A stretch of DNA of 64,000 nt from Lolium rigidum (GCF_022539505.1 NC_061514.1:324801090-324865089); one strand, 5' to 3'; shown: positions 1 to 11,465, counted from the stretch's first letter. Program-made: numbers and translations. Notes: generated from the sequence alone by a model not told the origin.

Positions 1-673
1 TTAAGTTGCAAGCCATAGATAATCGCATTAAGCAATATGTGTAAAGTAAACAATATAATTACACTTGATAAAACATTGTTTTTTTCTCCCTAGTAGCAAC
101 ATCACATCTACAATCTTAGAAATTATTGTCACTCTCCCAGATTACTAGAGGCATGAACCCAGTATCGAGCATAAATACTCCCCCTTGGAGTCACAAGCAT
201 CTACTTGGCCAAAGCATCTACTAGCAACATAAAGCATGCAAGATCACAAATAACATATGACATGAATATAATCAACCTCAACCATAGTATTCAATATTCA
301 TCGAATCCCAGTAAACACAACATGTAGCATTATATAAGGATGATCTTGATCACGATAGGCATCTCACAAGATCTAACCATGAGGCACAAATTGGAGAAGA
401 CAACCATCTAGCTACTGCTATGGACCCATAGTCCAGGGATGAACTACTCACGCATCACTTCCGAGGCGGGCATGGCGATGTAGAATCCTTCGGTGATGAT
501 CTCCCCCTCTGATAGGGTGCCGGGAAGAGCTTCAGAACCCTCTCGAGATGGGTTCTGCAATGGAGTCCATGATGGAACTTTTCGTGGATGGAGTCTCGGG
601 TATCTGGGGTTTTCCTAAGATCTTGAATAAATAGGCGGAAGTGAGATGTCGGTGGAGGCCAGGGGGGCCACAC
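1..673 (-). mobile_element. LTR fragment of Gypsy element A (distal part)
   Basis: Reverse-complement LTR sequence. The stretch near 395-450 (gaagacaaccatctagctactgctatggaccc read in pieces) is the complement of the LTR motif found on the plus strand near 1245-1290 in E0. Together with 15681-16004 it rebuilds one minus-strand LTR that E0 split. The distal end of the LTR lies left of the window. It is more diverged from E0, E2 and E4 than they are from each other, so the insertion is probably older. No coding capacity is visible; short ORFs here are chance. Confidence 0.75.
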
Positions 674-678
674 CTACC

Positions 679-2135
679 TGATACGTCTCCAACGTATCGA
701 TAATTTCTTGTGTTCCATGCCACATTATTGATGTTATCTACATGTTTTATGCACACTTTATGTCATATTCGTGCATTTTCTGGAACTAACCTATTAACAA
801 GATGCCGAAGTGCCGATTCGTTGTTCTGCTGTTTTTGGTTTCAGAAATCCTAGTAAAGAAATATTCTCGGAATTGGACGAAATAAAAGCCCAGGGGCCTA
901 TTTTCTCACGAAGCTTCCAGAAGTCCGAAGACGAGACGAAGAGGGGCCACGGGGTGGTCAAACCCTAGGGCGGCGCGGCCCCACCCCTGGCCGCGCCGGC
1001 CTATGGTGTGGGCCCCCCGTGCCGCCTCTCGACTTGCCCTTCCGCCTACTTAAAGCCTCCGTGATGAAACCCCCAGTATCGAGAGCCACGATACGGAAAA
1101 CATTACCGAGACGCCGTCGCCGCCGATCCCATCTCGGGGGATCCTGGAGATCGCCTCCGGCACCCTCGCCGGAGAGGGGAATCATCTCCCGGAGGACTCT
1201 ACACCGCCATGGTCGCCTCCGGAGTGATGAGTGAGTAGTCTACCCCTGGACTATGGGTCCATAGCAGTAGCTAGATGGTTGTCTTCTCCCCATTGTGCTA
1301 TCATTGTCGGATCTTGTGAGCTGCCTATCATGATCAAGATCATCTATATGTAATTCTATATGTTGCGTTTGTTGGGATCCGATGAATAGAGAATACTTGT
1401 TATGTTGATTATCAAAGTTATGCGTATGTGTTATTTATGATCTTGCATGCTCTCCGTTTCTAGTAGAGGCTGTGGCCAAGTTTTTACTTTTAACTCCAAG
1501 AGGGAGTACTTATGCTCGATAGTGGGTTCATGCCCGCATTGACACCTGGGACAAGTGACGAAAGTTCTAAGGTTGTGTTGTGATGTTGCCACTAGGGATA
1601 AAACATTGATGCTATGTCTAAGGATGTAGTTGTTGATTACATTACGCACCATACTTAATGCAATTGTCTCGTTGCTTTGCAACTTAATACCGGAGGGGGT
1701 TCGGATGATAACCCGAAGGTGGACTTTTTAGGCATAGATGCAGTTGGATGGCGGTCTATGTACTTTGTCGTAATGCCCAATTAAATCTCACTATACTCAT
1801 CATGATATGTATGTGCATTGTCATGCTCTCTTTATTTGTCAATTGCCCAACCGTAATTTGTTCACCCAACATGCTCGTTCGTCTTATGGGAGAGACACCT
1901 CTAGTGAACTGTGGACCCCGGTCCATTCTTTAATACTGAAATACAATCTACTCGCAATACTTGTTTTTACTCGTTTTCTCTGCAAACAATCATCTTCCAC
2001 ACAATACGGTTAATCCTTTGTTACAGCAAGCCGGTGAGATTGACAACCTCACTCGTTTCGTTGGGGCAAAGTACTTTGGTTGTGTTGTGCAGGTTCCACG
2101 TTGGCGCCGGAATCTCCGGTGTTGCGCCGCACTAT
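679..2135 (+). repeat. E0 5' LTR, first part
   Basis: Begins TGATACGTCTCC. A TATA-like core (cttaaag, 1049-1055) lies in the promoter position used by the TATA boxes of the related LTRs of E2 and E4. Interrupted at 2135/2136 by E1. It matches 14071-15530 of the 3' LTR apart from many small differences at CTG/CAG/CCG sites. ORFs here, including the 68-76 residue ones at 1800-2185, are LTR shadows. Confidence 0.88.
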
Positions 2136-2773
2136 CGTTGACTGCCAAAACCCACCGGCGGGCAGCGGCCTTGTCAACACCGTAGAGCCGGGAAGAGCCT
2201 AGAGCTGCGGCTGGCTGAGACCCCTCCGAGCGACGGCCCGCAATGCTCTTCCGGTCACACGCGGCGTTGCGAAGTGCAAGGGCGTGCCACCCGACCTATA
2301 CCCGGTCGGGAAGGTGATGAGGATGCCTCGCTTAGTTTCTCCGCAGGGCATACATGTAAACGTTAAATACGAGCCTCGATCGGCTCTCGAGTTATCCTGT
2401 GAATCGGCTCAAAGAGCCGATCCACCCATGATCCGTACGGGGTGCACGAATACTTGGTGGTCCTGCTTGATCAAGATGAAGCTAATGAGATCTACGACGA
2501 TTTAGGGTCTTCACCGCATAATCGGATCATCCTACTCCAGGTTGGGCCTTGCGGCCACGCACGGTGCTCGTAAGCCGATCCTAAACAAGGCCAAAAAACC
2601 AACATGAAGTTGATCCTAGGAACATCCCGTTTAGGACTTGCGAACGCCACCCTACGTGCCACCTGGATCCTCCCCCTTTGTAAGGCCTAACTATTGCGAG
2701 ATATTAAACTAATCCTTGTAGAACAAGGAGCAATCGTAACGGATCAGATCTACTAAATAATGATCAAGCGGGT

Positions 2774-2808
2774 GCCGCCCCCACGCCTGAGATAGGCGTG
2801 AGGGCGGC
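2774..2808 (-). other. GC-rich hairpin in E1 LTR
   Basis: Inverted repeat with 15-bp arms (GCCGCCCCCACGCCT and AGGCGTGAGGGCGGC), a five-base loop (gagat) and one mismatch. The copy in the other LTR is at 8358-8392 with a second mismatch. It lies downstream of the putative transcription start in the minus orientation. Confidence 0.7.
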
Positions 2809-2943
2809 TAGATATGCAAGGGTTGCACTACGTAAGCATGCTTAAACGAAGAACAATGCTAACCCTAACACATCTAATGATAACTACGTTGCTCGCCATC
2901 AAAAGCGCTTCGATACGAGCAACGCATGAACAACGTGGGCTTG

Positions 2944-2978
2944 TGCTGCCTAGATCGCAAGATGCGATCTAGGCAGCA
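2944..2978 (-). other. Perfect 16-bp-arm hairpin in E1 LTR, next to a splice-donor-like site
   Basis: TGCTGCCTAGATCGCA and its exact complement are separated by three bases. The same hairpin is intact in the other LTR (8529-8563). On the minus strand a CAG|GTAAGC donor-like sequence lies a few bases upstream (2983-2991; 8568-8576). Its role is unknown; it could fold in the 5' leader or in a leader intron. Confidence 0.75.
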
Positions 2979-3586
2979 TGTCGCTTACCTGATAGAAACC
3001 CTCGAGATGAAGGAGTTGGCGATGCGCCGAGATTGGTTTGTTTTTGGGGTTGAACGTGAGTTGTTGTTTATTCCATAAACCCTAGGTACATATTTATAGT
3101 CCAGGGGACTTTCTAACGTGGGAATATCCCATCGTGCACGATACAAACTCTAACCCTTATCTAAAATAATAAACTACTAAATAAAGATACACGGGCAATT
3201 CAGCCCAAAACCCTTCGTGCCGTGCCGCTTCGTAAATCTTCCACATGTAATCTTCCAAGCCCGGCCCACTTCCGGATTTGTCTAAAATCTGGTGATAACA
3301 CATGCCCCCTGGTTTTGGAAATAACATTTCCAAAATCATTATGCTTTCCCTTCGAAGGGTCATGTCGTGGCAGAGCGAGCCGTTACAAGCATCCGTCATC
3401 ATTATGCCCTGTCTTCTCAGCTTCTCTAAAAATTCCGACAGCTTTAGCATCGATCCCTTGGAAGCTGTAATGGCATTAAACCTTCACCAGATTTCTCATT
3501 ACTTAACCGTGCCGACTGGTTAGCTCTCTCTATCCTCTATTCCATCCCAGCTATCGGCACCAAAAAACCCTCTCCTCCTCGTAGCA

Positions 3587-4011
3587 ATGTCTTCCTCTTC
3601 CTCTTCCTTCTCAAAACTCTTCCCCCAATCTTCGCCGAAGAAGAAGAACGAGGACAGACCTCCATCCCGCGAGTGAATCCCTTCTCCTCCGACAAGGAGG
3701 AGAAAGAAGGAGAAGCAGCGAAGGCCAAGGCCTCCCCTTCCGCCCAGCTCCCGCCGAAGAAGCGCCCCCGCATGTGGGCGGACAGCGAGGACGAAGATGA
3801 TGACGAAGAGGAAAAGGAGGAGGATGACTCCTCCTCCTCCATCGGGTATCCGCCGACCAAGCGCTTCCGCTCCTGGGCGGACAGCGAGGATGATGATGAT
3901 GACGAGGAGGAAGAGGCTCCGGCCAAGGGCTGGGGCAGCAGCGACGAGGAGCTCCCTGGGAGCAGCGCCGACGACGTCGACGGCGGCGATGACGAGGACA
4001 GCGACGACTAG
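3587..4011 (+). pseudogene. Antisense acidic ORF inside E1
   Basis: ATG at 3587 opens a Ser-rich, Lys-rich frame that stops near 3675. From 3673 another frame runs to 4011, so one small indel near 3665-3675 separates the two halves. The downstream 112 residues contain two repeats of R-x-R-x-W-A-D-S-E-D followed by long Asp/Glu runs and a DDEDSDD end. It runs antisense to gag and is followed by an AT-rich 3' UTR-like stretch (taatgaaat near 4102). Additional antisense ORFs are known in plant Tat-lineage Gypsy elements; that this is one is inference. No enzymatic domain is recognised. The acidic composition suggests a protein- or histone-binding role, but nothing proves it. Confidence 0.55.
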
Positions 4012-4902
4012 TAGTATAAGACTAGTAGTAGCAGTGCACTAGGCACCAGATCCCTCTTTTGAGAGCCATCGGCTCTTTCTTGTAAAGCCGCTCCTTGGAA
4101 TTAATGAAATTGTTCTTTCCATTCAACCTTTAATTGCTCCAATTTCATTCCTTCCATTTGTCATGCTAAGACCGATAGCAACGCGTCGGACTTCTTTCCT
4201 TTTCGTGCAGCAACAGCACAGTCCAAACCCTGTACCAGACGACGGCTTTTCTTTCCCAGTTCCTCCCTGAGACGACCATGATGCAGCCGCAGCCGAGACA
4301 AAACAGAGCTGTATGGACCTAAGCTCGATCATGTCTGAGGGAGCTCCTTATGCCGAGCTAGCCGATTTAAACATAAATCGGCTTCCCAAAGCAGAGAGCC
4401 CTCAAGGTGAGCTGCCCCCCGAGTTTCTTCAGTTCCTGCCGGCCAGATAGGCTCCTTTCCTTTGATGGACCTGATGCAATCCATCCTTGACCTGATCCGC
4501 ACGCCCATGCTGCTCCTGACATTGTTCTTGAAGAAATCTCCCTTGAGTCGATGGCTGCTGCATCGGCTGTGTTCGAAAATTTTCGAATTTTCACTTTTTT
4601 TTTTTTTTACGGCCGACCTGTGCATCGGCCCCCATATTCCAATACCCATCACCAGAAGATGAGATGCTTCTTATCTACCTGGGTGCCCCCCGAGCCGATT
4701 CTGTCAAGAGAATTGATGGTATCGGCTCCGTTGGACACCATGTTGAACCCAGGCAGAATGGTGGGTGAGGATGATTTTGGCCGATCGCTGGAATCGGCCT
4801 CCATATTGCTTGCTCGTTGAAGGTTTTGTAAGTTCCCTTCATAAATTTTGGGGCCGATCACAAGGATCAACCTCTCCTGGTTTGCTCACTGGTTTGATCT
4901 TG
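4012..4902. other. E1 interior without a clear gene
   Basis: Short ORFs on both strands, none convincing. The stretch could hold the 3' UTR and further exons of the antisense transcript. AGCCGAT/ATCGGCT motifs are dense (for example 4358-4385, 4600-4635, 4692-4730, 4780-4800). A T10 run occurs at about 4595-4609. Confidence 0.4.
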
Positions 4903-7661
4903 CTACTTGGCCAGGCTGGATAAAACCAACCCAACCTCTGACTTGATGCGCTTGCTGTCGTCCACCTTGAGTGCTCCGTAGAGTCGTGGAGCGCTAAGCT
5001 CCGTCGGCAAGACGAGCACCATGTTTGTGCCAGCCGATGTCTCATCATCGGCTTTCCTCCGTTTGGGGCGCCACTCCATTTTCCGTGGACGACCCTCTTC
5101 ATCCAGGGTTCGCTGAACCTTTGCAGCCGGATCAGGCCGTGCCTTCCTTAGCGTATGCAGGTACAACCTTTCGGCTTCCTCCAGGCCGCGCAATCGCCGA
5201 ACCCCGCGCTTTTGGGAACGGCTGAGTCCGTCGAGGCACCACCTTAGACGGTGGTACCTGTCTTCTTCCACTTCTCCCTCGTCCTCTGAATCCTCAAGAT
5301 CTGCCCAACGAGGTGACTCAGCGCGTTTGCTTTGTGGCGGGAGAGGCCCTAGGCGCTCGAACACAGACACGTTGGCTGCCTCCTTCTTTTCCGATTGCAT
5401 TCGGGCAATTGCCGATTGTGGGCAATCGGCTCATTCCCGAATCCCAGCAGTGATCCGAAGAAAGGGCAGTCCCGGTGTCTGGCGTTGTCATCTTGCTCCC
5501 TTGATGCTTCCGTGGCACAGCGCTCGTGCTCCTCCTCATCGCGATTCTGCCGACGATATCTTCTGGCTTCTCTAGCCAGACGATCTCCTCTATCATCGTA
5601 ATTGGGCCGCCGGCGTTGGTCATACTGACTCACATATTTGTTGAGGAGGTGATCGGAGAGGGGTCGCTGATATCTTATATTCTTCACCTCTCCCTCTGTG
5701 ACATAGCGCTTGCCATCATGACGGAGCCGATCGCGTGGAGCGGCCTCCTCTCGTATCCTTGCTATGAGAGCAGCTGCCCTCATCTCCATCTTTGCCAGAG
5801 TGGTTTCCAGGTCCTACCGTGTTGATCCTGAACGAGGGACCCGGCTGGCAACCTTCAGGGTAGATGATTTCTACCATGTTAACGGCGGGGAAGGGTTGGG
5901 TGTCGACCTTCATGGCGTACTGGTTGAAAATTAGCCGCCCCTTCTCTATCGCCGCTTGGATGTGCTGACGCCACACCCGGCAGTCGTTGGTGGCATGGGA
6001 AAGCGAGTTGTGGAATTTGCAGTACGGCTTTCCGTTTAGCTCTTTCGCCGTGGGGAACTTGAGACCTTCAGGAATCGTCAACCGTTTCTCCTTGAGCAGG
6101 AGGTCGAAGATTTGTTCGGTCTTGGTTATGTCAAAATCAAATCCCCCGGGCGGCCCCGGTGGCTTTACCCATTTGCAGGCCACGGGGTTCCCCCGAGTCC
6201 ACTCAGCCCATCGCTATCTCTTGGCCTCCCGCGAGCACTTCATCTTCCTCCGTATCGACCATGACTACTGCACGCTTGAACTTGTCTTGGTACAGGTCCG
6301 GGTGGCGCTGTTCATATGCCGATAGTTTCTGAACCATGTGCGCCAATGAGGGATAATCTGCTTGGGAGGCCATGTCCTTGAGCTGTGTTGCAAGGCCTGC
6401 TACTGCCAACTCGATCGCTTCCTTTTCGGTTATACGAACCGAATAACATCGGTTCCTAAGATTCCTGAAGCGCTGGATGTATTCCGTCACCGTTTCCCCG
6501 CGCTTCGACGTAGTTGTGCTAGATCGGCAATGCCGGACTCGGAAGCTTCGAATGGTATTGCATATGGAACTGTTCTTCCAATTGCTTCCAAGACCGGATG
6601 GAGTTTGTCGGCAAAGAGGTGTACCATCCAAAAGCCGATCCCGTGAGGGACTGTGAAAAGAGCCTCACGCGTAGCTGATCCGACACCGAAGCCGGTCCCA
6701 GTTGAGCCAAATATCGGCCGACGTGTTCGATGGAGCTGGAGCCATCCGATCCACTGAATTTGGAGAAGTCGTGGAGCCGATATTTAGGTGGCAGCGGGAT
6801 CATCTCGTAATCGTCGTGGTACGGCTTGGAATAGCCGATCGCCCTTCTTTTCGGCATCATGCCGAACTGGTCTCTCGGCATGGTACCGATCTGATCCGCC
6901 GTGCTGGCCGTAGGAGTTGTACTCGAAGATTCGCCGGGGTGGCGTACTTGGCCTGCCATGTTTGCTTTTCCAGCTCTGAGCCAGCTGCAGGAGCCGGGCT
7001 CGGGAGTTTCGTCGGTGTGGCGTATTTAGTTAGCCACGTCTCGCTCCGTCGCCGACGTTCCTCCGGTCTTCGCCGGAGTCCCCGATGTTGTGGCCTGGTT
7101 TGTGAGTGCCCGGTCACCACAATCCGGCACATACATGCACGCGTATCCATGAGGGATCTCCTTAGGCGCCTCCATTAAGAACTGGTAGTCACTAGGGTCG
7201 CCACCAATCCTGTAGACGAGGAATGCCGGTGTAGTCGGCACTTCAGCTGGTGCTGCCAACGCAAATGGCAGCGGTGGACGGGACTGGAATGGCAACTCTC
7301 CTTGATGAGTCCCGAGAGCTGGTCCTGACGGCGAGTACTGGTGGCTCATGATCTCCTGGATCACGCGCAGAGCGACACGCTCCAACGCGTTGACCAAGTT
7401 CTCGAGTGGCGGTGTAGTGAGTGAGCCACCGGGTAGTTGATCTCCTCGCCGCGGACCCTCGGTGCGCTCCTCCGACGGGGTAGAGAGGTCTATCCCATCG
7501 AGCGCACCTTGCGGTGAGAACCCCTTCCATCTGATGCCACCGGAACGGGTTCTCCGAAAAGAGCCGATGAGGTCGGCTTCGAGGGTAGCCTTGATCTCGT
7601 TGTATTGCTTCTTGAGGTCGTCAGGCAGATCCCCGTAGGTGACCGGCGTGCCGTCCGCCAT
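4903..7661 (-). pseudogene. gag: E1 gag, frameshifted
   Basis: Gag of the grass Gypsy type. The start ATG at 7661 opens MADGTPVTYGDLPDDLKK. Adjacent frames continue it: 7661-7026, 6959-6519, 6631-6203, 6183-5716, and finally 5400-4903. Family landmarks in order are a PSEERT segment, the FGWYTSLP-x-SI-x-SWKQLEEQF retrotransposon-gag core (about 6600), an EYIQRFRNLRNRCYS segment, KTEQIFDLLLKEK (about 6100), and NGKPYCKFHNSLSHATNDC (a degenerate zinc-knuckle-like C-x-H-x-H-x-C, about 6000). The C-terminal part has a WADLEDSEDE acidic stretch and ends at 4903 before any protease motif. There are at least four frame breaks, many beside CTG/CAG sites. The protein would form the virus-like particle; whether the real allele is intact cannot be told here. 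Confidence 0.78.
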
Positions 7662-7721
7662 CTCGGATGTAGACGGCGATGTGGTTGATGTAGACGATAG
7701 TCCCACCGGCGTGCCGGAATG

Positions 7722-8885
7722 TGTTGATCGCCAAAACCCACCGGCGGGCAGCGGCCTTGTCAACACCGTAGAGCCGGGAAGAGCCTAGAGCTGCGGCTGG
7801 CCGAGACCCCTCCGAGCGACGGCCCGCAATGCTCTTCTCGGTCACACGCGGCGTTGCGAAGTGCAAGGGCGTGCCACCTGACCTATACCCGGTCGGGAAG
7901 GTGATGAGGATGCCTCGCTTAGTTTCCTGCGGGGCATACATGTAAACGTTAAATACGAGCCTCGATCGGCTCTCGAGTTATCTCGTGAATCGGCTCAAAG
8001 AGCCGATCCACCCATGATCCGTACGGGGTGCACGAATACTTGGTGGTCATGCTTGATCAAGATGAAGCTAATGAGATCTACGACGATTTAGGGTCTTCAC
8101 CGCATAATCGGATCATCCTACTCCAGGTTGGGCCTTGCGGCCACGCACGGTGCTCGTAAGCCGATCCTAAACAAGGCCAAAAAACCAACATGAAGTTGAT
8201 CCTAGGAACATCCTGTTTAGGACTTGCGAACGCCACCCTACGTGCCACCGGATCCTCCCCCTTTGTAAGGCCTAACTATTGCGGATATTAAACTAATCCT
8301 TGTAGAACAAGGAGCAATCGTAACGGATCAGATCTACTAAATAATGATCAAGCGGGTGCCGCCCCCACGCCCGAGATAGGCGTGAGGGCGGCTAGATATG
8401 CAAGGGTTGCACTACGTAAGCATGCTTAAACGAAGAACAATGCTAACCCTAACACATCTAATGATAACTACGTTGCTCGCCATCAAAAGCGCTTCGATAC
8501 GAGCAACGCATGAACAACGTGGGGCTTGTGCTGCCTAGATCGCAAGATGCGATCTAGGCAGCATGTCGCTTACCTGATAGAAACCCTCGAGATGAAGGAG
8601 TTGGCGATGCGCCGAGATTGGTTTGTTTTTGGGGTTGAACGTGAGTTGTTGTTTATTCCATAAACCCTAGGTACATATTTATAGTCCAGGGGACTTTCTA
8701 ACGTGGGAATATCCCATCGTGCACGATACAAACTCTAACCCTTATCTAAAATAATAAACTACTAAATAAAGATACACGGGCAATTCAGCCCAAAACCCTT
8801 CGTGCCAGGCCGCTTCAGAAATCTTCCACATGTAATCTTCCAAGCCCGGCCCACTTCTGGATTTGTCTAAAATCTGGTGATAACA
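7722..8885 (-). repeat. E1 5' LTR (promoter LTR)
   Basis: Upstream of gag in the minus orientation. The TATA box (CTATAAATA) is the complement of 8676-8684. The splice-donor-like CAG|GTAAGC is the complement of 8568-8576. Hairpins are at 8529-8563 and 8358-8392. The LTR begins TGTTATCACC at 8885 and ends at 7722. The following sequence (complement of about 7700-7721) would hold the PBS, but I could not match it to a tRNA with confidence. Confidence 0.85.
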
Positions 8886-8890
8886 ACTAC

Positions 8891-9036
8891 ATCCCGCCGC
8901 CATCAACCTTCAACGTGTTTCTTGGCTCCTCCTGGTTCGATAAACCTTGGTTTCTTTCTGAGGGAAAACTTGCTGCTGTGCGCATCATACCTTCCTCTTG
9001 GGGTTGCCCAACGAACGTGTGAAATACACGCCATCA
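8891..9036 (+). repeat. E0 5' LTR, second part
   Basis: Continues the E0 LTR after the E1 insertion and its TSD (8886-8890). It matches the 3' LTR to its end in TCA. It carries the conserved U5 stretch with 'ggttcgataaaccttgg', also present in E2. Confidence 0.88.
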
Positions 9037-9047
9037 AGCTCTTTTTC

Positions 9048-9065
9048 TGGCGCCGTTGCCGGGGA
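9048..9065 (+). other. E0 primer binding site, tRNA-Asp type
   Basis: TGGCGCCGTTGCCGGGGA lies 11 bases after the LTR end. This is the primer-binding motif commonly assigned to tRNA-Asp in grass Gypsy elements. An identical site occurs at 39416-39433 in E2. Confidence 0.85.
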
Positions 9066-9109
9066 GATCAAGACACGCCTGCAAGGGGAGTCTCCACTTC
9101 TCAATCTTT

Positions 9110-9345
9110 TTACTTTGTTTTTGTCTTGCTTTATTTTATTTACTACTTTGTTTGCTGCACTAAATCAAAATACAAAAAAATTAGTTGCTAGTTTTACTTT
9201 ATTTACTGTCTTGCACTCTATATCAAAATACAAAAAATTAGTTGCTAGTTTTACTTTATTTACTATCTTGTTTGCTATATTGAAAACACAAAAAAATTAG
9301 TTTACTTGCATTTACTTTATCTAGTTTGCTTTATTTACTATTGCT
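9110..9345 (+). repeat. A/T-rich tandem repeats upstream of E0 gag
   Basis: Three to four imperfect units of roughly 65 bp built on 'caaaatacaaaaaattagttgc' (in pieces) and 'ttttactttatttact'. They form the untranslated leader between PBS and gag. E2 has a shorter version at 39478-39656, so unit number varies between copies. Confidence 0.7.
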
Positions 9346-9348
9346 AAA

Positions 9349-11465
9349 ATGGCCAACCCTGAAAATACTAAGTTGTGTGACTTCACTAGCACAAATAATA
9401 ATGATTTCTTATGCACACCTATTGCTCCACCTGCTACTACAGCAGAATTCTTTGAAATTAAACCTGCTTTACTGAATCTTGTCATGAAAGATCAATTTTC
9501 TGGTGTTAGTTCTGATGATGCTGCTGCCCATCTTAATAATTTTGTTGAACTATGCGAAATGCAAAAATATAAAGATGTAGATGGTGATATTATTAAACTA
9601 AAATTGTTCCCTTTCTCATTAAGAGGAAGAGCTAAAGATTGGCTGCTATCTCTGCCTAAGAATAGTATTGATTCATGGACTAAATGCAAGGATGCTTTTA
9701 TTGGTAGATATTATCCCCCTGCTAAAATTATATCTTTGAGGAGTAGCATAATGAATTTTAAACAATTAGATACTGAACATGTTGCTCAAGCTTGGGAAAG
9801 AATGAAATCTCTCGGTTAAAAATTGCCCAACCTATGGACTGACTACTTGGATGATCATCCAAACCTTCTATGCAGGACTAAATTTTTCTTCGCGGAATTT
9901 ATTGGATTCAGCTGCTGGAGGTACCTTTATGTCCATCACTCTTGGTGAAGCAACAAAGCTTCTTGATAATATGATGATCAACTACTCTGAATGGCACACG
10001 GAAAGAGCTCCACAAGGTAAGAAGGTAAATTCTGTTGAGGAATCCTCTTCCTTGAATGATAAGGTTGATGCTATTATGTCTATGCTTGTGAATGATAGGA
10101 CTAATGTTGATCCTAATAATGTTCCGTTAGCTTCATTGGTTGCACAAGAAGAACATGTTGATGTAAACTTCATTAAAAATAATAATTTCAACAACAATGC
10201 TTACCGGAACAATTCTAGTAACAACTATAGGCCATATCCTTATAATAATGGCAACGGCTATGGTAATTCTTATGGAAATTCTTACAATAATAATAGGAAT
10301 TCACCCCCTGGACTTGAAGCCATGCTTAAAGAATTTATTAGTACACAAACTGCCTTTAACAAATCTGTTGAGGAAAAACTCAATAAAATTGATATTCTTG
10401 TTTCTAGAGTTGATAGTCTTGCCTCTGATGTTGATCTTTTGAAATCGAAAGTTATGCCTAATAGGGATATTGAAAATAAAATTGTTACTACAGCAAATGC
10501 CATTCAAGTTAGAATTAATGAGAATATAAGATTAATGGCTGAACTGCGTGCTAGGTGGGATAGAGAAGAAAATGAAAAACTAGCTAAAGAGAAAAATGTA
10601 GCTAAAGTTTGGACTATTACCACCACTAGTAATGCTAATGCTACACATGTTGCTGCACCTCCTACTCATACTAATAAAAGAATTGGTGTTAGCAATGTTT
10701 CCACTTCTAATGCAAAGCGCGAAAAACCGCTCGAAACCGCTAAAACTGCTGAAACCGCCCGTGATAAAGCTGCTGAAATTTTTTCCAACATTGGGGATGA
10801 TGATCCCATTGCTTTAGATTATAATGGTTTGAATTTTGATGATTGCCACATCTCTGAAGTTATAAAGTTCTTGCAAAAACTTGCTAAAAGTCCTAATGCT
10901 AGTGCTATAAATTTGGCTTTCACGCATCATATTACAAATGCTCTCATAAAAGCTAGAGAAGAGAAACTAGAGCGCGAAGCCTCTATTCCTAAAAAGCTAG
11001 AAGATGGTTGGGAGCCCATCATTAAGATGAAGGTTAAAGATTTTGATTGTAATGCTTTATGTGATCTTGGTGCAAGTATTTCTGTTATGCCTAAGAAAAT
11101 TTATAATATGCTTGACTTGCCACCGCTGAAAAATTGTTATTTGGATGTTAATCTTGCTGATCATTCTACAAAGAAACCTTTGGGTAAAGTTGATAATGTT
11201 CGCATTACCGTTAACAATAATCTTGTTCCCGTTGATTTTGTTGTCTTGGATATTGAATGCAATGCATCTTGTCCAATTATATTGGGAAGACCTTTTCTTC
11301 GAACTCGTTGGTGCTATTATTGATATGAGGGAAGGTAATATAAAATATCAATTTCCTCTCAAGAAAGGTATGGAACACTTCCCTAGAAAGAGAATGAAGG
11401 TACCTTATGATTCTATTATTAGAACAAATTATGATGTTGATGCTTCATCTCTTGATGTTACTTGA
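9349..11465 (+). pseudogene. gag: E0 gag with aspartic-protease domain, two single-base frame breaks
   Basis: Starts at ATG 9349 (MANPENTKLCDF). The gag core is FSLRGRAKDWLLSLPKNSIDSW at about 9610-9680, followed by an Asn/Tyr-rich linker (10170-10300) and a coiled-coil-like segment (10320-10460). A retropepsin-like domain with CDLGASISVMP follows at about 11050-11090, and an IILGRPFLRT motif at about 11275-11305. There is no zinc knuckle and no RT. Frame is lost at 9811-9814 and 11304-11307. In both places the sequence reads CTCG where the E2 copy or reading-frame continuity implies CTG. Ignoring these, the frame is open to the stop at 11463-11465. It would supply particle protein and perhaps self-processing; the active-site triplet is D-L-G rather than the usual D-T/S-G. 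Confidence 0.85.

Larger units (their letters stand above)
2136..3300 (-). repeat. E1 3' LTR
   Basis: About 1.16 kb, matching 7722-8885 with roughly 16 small differences, almost all at CHG trinucleotides. On the minus strand it carries a TATA box (complement of tatttatag near 3090-3100), a CAG|GTAAGC splice-donor-like site (2983-2991) and two strong hairpins (2944-2978 and 2774-2808). Confidence 0.88.
2136..8885 (-). mobile_element. E1: gag-only Gypsy (Tat-like) retrotransposon nested in the E0 LTR
   Basis: Minus-strand element of about 6.75 kb with near-identical LTRs at 2136-3300 and 7722-8885. In its own sense the LTR starts TGTTATCACC and ends GATCAACA. The TSD is ACTAC: 8886-8890 is exact, and 2131-2135 reads actat within a disturbed CTG context. 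The undisturbed site exists in the E0 3' LTR (around 15525), which confirms the insertion. The interior holds a multiply frameshifted gag and, on the opposite strand, an acidic antisense ORF. No protease, RT or integrase is visible, so it is non-autonomous. Confidence 0.88.

Noticed and set aside
3537..3926. 129-residue Ser-rich minus-strand ORF
   Set aside because: Complement of the Glu/Asp-rich antisense ORF on the plus strand (GAG/GAT read backwards as Ser); no independent support.
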